Source: an uncultured Lachnospiraceae bacterium (GTDB lineage Bacteria > Bacillota > Clostridia > Lachnospirales > Lachnospiraceae). Taken from it: DNA of 64,000 nt. The translations under genes and the position numbers were made by a program. Shown one piece after another: positions 61,679 through 64,000 of this stretch. Location: assembly GCA_910578115.1 (NCBI GenBank), contig CAJTPO010000020.1, positions 23,546 through 87,545 of the forward strand, read 5' to 3'. Within the stretch, counting starts at the first letter, position 1. The number at the start of each line of letters is the position of its first letter. Under the pieces are notes generated by a model. It ran no database searches and was not told the origin of the DNA. It saw nothing but the letters and a program-made list of their open reading frames with translations.

Positions 61679-61687
61679 GGAGAACAT

Positions 61688-63220
61688 ATGAATAAAATTG
61701 TTTCTAAAGATGTATTTCATGATGTGATCAGAAAAAAGTTGAAAGAGGAAAACAAGTGTATAGTATTATGTCATGGGGTATTTGATTTAATACACCCAGG
61801 GCATATTATTCATTTAGAGCAGGCAAAGCAAATGGGTGATATACTGGTCGTTTCCGTTACGGCAGCCAAATATGTGAGAAAAGGACCAGATAGACCATAT
61901 TTTGATGATGAAATGCGCATGAAATTTTTAGAAGCATTGGAATGTGTTGACTATGTTATGTTATCCGAAGAGTATACAGTAGTTGATATTATTGAAAGTG
62001 TTGAGCCAGATATTTATGTAAAAGGGGAGGAGTATTCAAAAGAGGAAGATGACATAACAGGTAAAATAAAGGAAGAAAGGTTATTAGTAGAAAGACATGG
62101 AGGGAGGATACGGTATACAAGTGGGCAGACTTTTAGCTCTACAAAATTAATTAATACTGCGATGTCTGCGATGTCAGATGAAGTTAGATGCTATATGGAA
62201 ACTTTTAAGAATAGACATACTTTGCACGAAATCAGAAATTATGCAGATAAAATCAGCAGTCTTAAAGTGTTGGTAGTTGGAGATGTTATAATAGACAAGT
62301 ATACTTATTGTGATGTACAGGGAATGATGTCAAAAGATATGGGGTATTCAGCAAAATTATCTCATTCAGAAGAGTATTTGGGTGGAGCTATTGCGATTAC
62401 CAGACATCTTGCCACATATACTGAAAACATAACTTTGCTATCTATTATTGGAAATGAGAAAGCAATAAAAGAACGTCTTGTTAATGAATTGTCGGACAAT
62501 ATACAGCTGAATCTTTTAATTAGTTCGGCAGTGCCTACTATCGTAAAACATCGATATCTTACACGTAATGAGAAACGGGAAGAGTATCAAAAAATATTTG
62601 CGATTAATAATATACTCGATAATATGCAATATGAAGAAGCCGCGGCGGGAGCATTTAAAAATAATTTACGTGAAGAGATAGCAAACTATGATGTTGTCTT
62701 TGTATGCGATTTTGGACATGGACTTATTGATAGAGAAACGATTGAAATTATTCAGGAAAAGGCTAAGTTTCTTGTGTTAAACTGTCAGACTAATTCAAGT
62801 AATAAAGGATTGAATATTATCACGAAATATACCAGAGCGGATGTATTTGCTTTGGATCAACAGGAATTAAAACTGGCTTTTCCGGAGCATTCGATGGATG
62901 AAAAGAGTGGGTTGATAAAATTATCAGCACATTTAAAAGGAAATGGATGGTTAACAAGAGGATCCCGAGGGGCATATGGAATCTGTAATGAGATTATTGA
63001 TGAGTGTCCGGCATTTGCATTGAGTGTGAAGGATACGGTTGGTGCAGGAGATGCCTTTTTTGCAACGGCAGGTATATTTGCAGCGGCAGGTGCGCCAATA
63101 GAAGTGGGTACGTTTGCAGGTAACATTGGTGGTGCACTTGGAGCTAACATTGTAGGAAATAAGCGGGAAGTCGAGAAAATCAACGTATTAAAATATGCAA
63201 GTACATTGATGAATGTGTAA
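61688..63220 (+). CDS. HldE-like bifunctional heptose kinase/nucleotidyltransferase, domain order reversed
   Basis: Residues about 1-165 form a nucleotidyltransferase with CHGVFDLIHPGHIIHLEQAK and VKGEEYSKEEDD. Residues about 190-505 form a PfkB-type kinase with VLVVGDVIIDKYTYCDVQGM and DTVGAGDAFFATAGIFA. The classic HldE has the kinase first and the transferase second; here they are swapped. With gmhA and gmhB at the other end of the cluster, it should phosphorylate heptose 7-phosphate at C1 and then make the ADP- or other NDP-heptose. The nucleotide used cannot be read from the sequence. Confidence 0.85.
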   Translation: MNKIVSKDVFHDVIRKKLKEENKCIVLCHGVFDLIHPGHIIHLEQAKQMGDILVVSVTAAKYVRKGPDRPYFDDEMRMKFLEALECVDYVMLSEEYTVVDIIESVEPDIYVKGEEYSKEEDDITGKIKEERLLVERHGGRIRYTSGQTFSSTKLINTAMSAMSDEVRCYMETFKNRHTLHEIRNYADKISSLKVLVVGDVIIDKYTYCDVQGMMSKDMGYSAKLSHSEEYLGGAIAITRHLATYTENITLLSIIGNEKAIKERLVNELSDNIQLNLLISSAVPTIVKHRYLTRNEKREEYQKIFAINNILDNMQYEEAAAGAFKNNLREEIANYDVVFVCDFGHGLIDRETIEIIQEKAKFLVLNCQTNSSNKGLNIITKYTRADVFALDQQELKLAFPEHSMDEKSGLIKLSAHLKGNGWLTRGSRGAYGICNEIIDECPAFALSVKDTVGAGDAFFATAGIFAAAGAPIEVGTFAGNIGGALGANIVGNKREVEKINVLKYASTLMNV

Positions 63221-63268
63221 CTGGTTAAAGTTCAGTTTGGTATAGTAGTTCTATTAGAGGAGTCTGAG

Positions 63269-63955
63269 ATGATACGTCCATTATATACAATAAAAGAAAT
63301 ATATCGGAATAAGAATATATATATTTGGAATATAAATCGGAACTCAATAGATTTGTTTATAGATATTGCATTCAAAAAAATTAATATACAAGGATTTGTC
63401 ACTATACAACAAGAATATGTAGGACAAACATATATGAACCGGCCTGTAGTAGATATAGAGCAAGTAAAGCAGGATAAGGACAGTATAATTTTTCTTGCGG
63501 ATGAAGTTCCACTTGAGAACTTAAAGGGAATTGAGGGGATTGAAGCTGTATATTGGTCAGAATCACAGGAGATTAATAAAGAACTTCATCAGAAAAAAAT
63601 TATTATATATGGAACTGGGGAAGGGGCCAAAGCATTAATTGAATCATTGACCGAAGAAAATTTAGAGGAGGCCTTATATTGTGTAACTAAAAAGGGAGAG
63701 GGTAGTTCTCTATATAACGACAAGAAAATAATTGAGGTGGGGGAGTTAAAAGAGTATGTTGATTATGCAATTATAATTTCAACGTTAAAAGCGAGATATA
63801 GGAAAGAAATTCTTGCAGAATTACTTGATTTCGAAGGTGTAATATATCTTAAAACGCAATGGATTATAGAAGGCAGTGATGTCTTAAACTTTATACAAAA
63901 TATTGATTTAGCACTACAAAGGGACAGAAAAATATATTTATACAGCTATAAATGA
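63269..63955 (+). CDS. Protein of two tandem Rossmann-like modules
   Basis: The 228-residue protein has no catalytic domain I recognise. Residues about 110-210 match the module seen at the N-termini of three enzymes in this cluster (KIIIYGTGEGAKALIESLTE, then VDYAIIISTLKARYRKEIL). Residues 1-105 look like a second, more divergent copy (NIYIWNINRNSIDLFIDIAF). It could be a stand-alone form of the module, a sensor or docking unit. GAGGAGTCTGAG precedes the ATG. The last 45 bases of the window after its stop show nothing. Confidence 0.6.
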   Translation: MIRPLYTIKEIYRNKNIYIWNINRNSIDLFIDIAFKKINIQGFVTIQQEYVGQTYMNRPVVDIEQVKQDKDSIIFLADEVPLENLKGIEGIEAVYWSESQEINKELHQKKIIIYGTGEGAKALIESLTEENLEEALYCVTKKGEGSSLYNDKKIIEVGELKEYVDYAIIISTLKARYRKEILAELLDFEGVIYLKTQWIIEGSDVLNFIQNIDLALQRDRKIYLYSYK

Positions 63956-64000
63956 GCAAATTTAAAAAACTGCACAATGCACCTATGCAACTAAAGCCAG

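Overview
The window looks like a chromosome segment of an anaerobic, Gram-positive gut-type Clostridia, most likely a Lachnospiraceae relative. The signs are strong GGAGG ribosome sites, TipAS, MocR, XRE and WYL regulators, an ECF S-component, an M32 carboxypeptidase, oleate hydratase, GH36 alpha-galactosidase and LarBCE with a Ni/peptide ABC importer. I assigned this by protein resemblance only; no rRNA or marker gene is present. Most genes are on the + strand in short operons.

Layout. (1) 1-9316: the 3' end of a TipAS-type regulator, an XRE/GyrI-like regulator, a MocR regulator divergent from an ECF S-component, and a run of small enzymes (NUDIX, lipoprotein, GNAT, nitrilase-fold amidase, CPBP protease), then an M32 peptidase. 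(2) 9677-13893: a large SF1 helicase convergent with an Rpn-like PD-(D/E)XK protein that has an expanded heptad tail. (3) 14337-20446: alpha-galactosidase, and a fucU/aldo-keto reductase/alcohol dehydrogenase operon divergent from an AraC regulator. (4) 20537-23264: a three-gene ABC-2 exporter. (5) 23574-27915: two WYL-domain genes divergent from two tRNA-like, Y-RNA-like noncoding RNAs and a DUF2828/Ro60-like vWA protein. (6) 28342-37178: a promoter and a folded three-way-junction RNA ahead of larE, larB, larC and a nickel/peptide ABC importer with both ATPases fused. (7) 37270-45857: a short MGMT, a hybrid sensor kinase, TetR with oleate hydratase, a ferritin-like protein and an AAA-ATPase/PD-(D/E)XK protein. 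(8) 45887 to the end: a surface-glycan cluster with heptose genes (gmhA, gmhB, an hldE-like gene), LicD, glycosyltransferases, three radical SAM enzymes and several proteins sharing one Rossmann-like module. The last 7.5 kb (from about 56.5 kb) is visibly AT-rich and looks separately acquired.

Four patterns cut across the genes. First, two tRNA-like RNAs keep the acceptor and T arms but replace the anticodon arm with a shared GCAA-capped hairpin, next to a Ro60-like gene. Second, a multi-hairpin intergenic repeat (about 130 nt when complete) ends in the ribosome-binding site of the next gene; a related short hairpin coincides with the end of the NikB-like permease. Third, two near-identical transcription leaders with an intrinsic terminator sit in the glycan cluster. 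Fourth, a three-way-junction RNA precedes the nickel-pincer cofactor genes.
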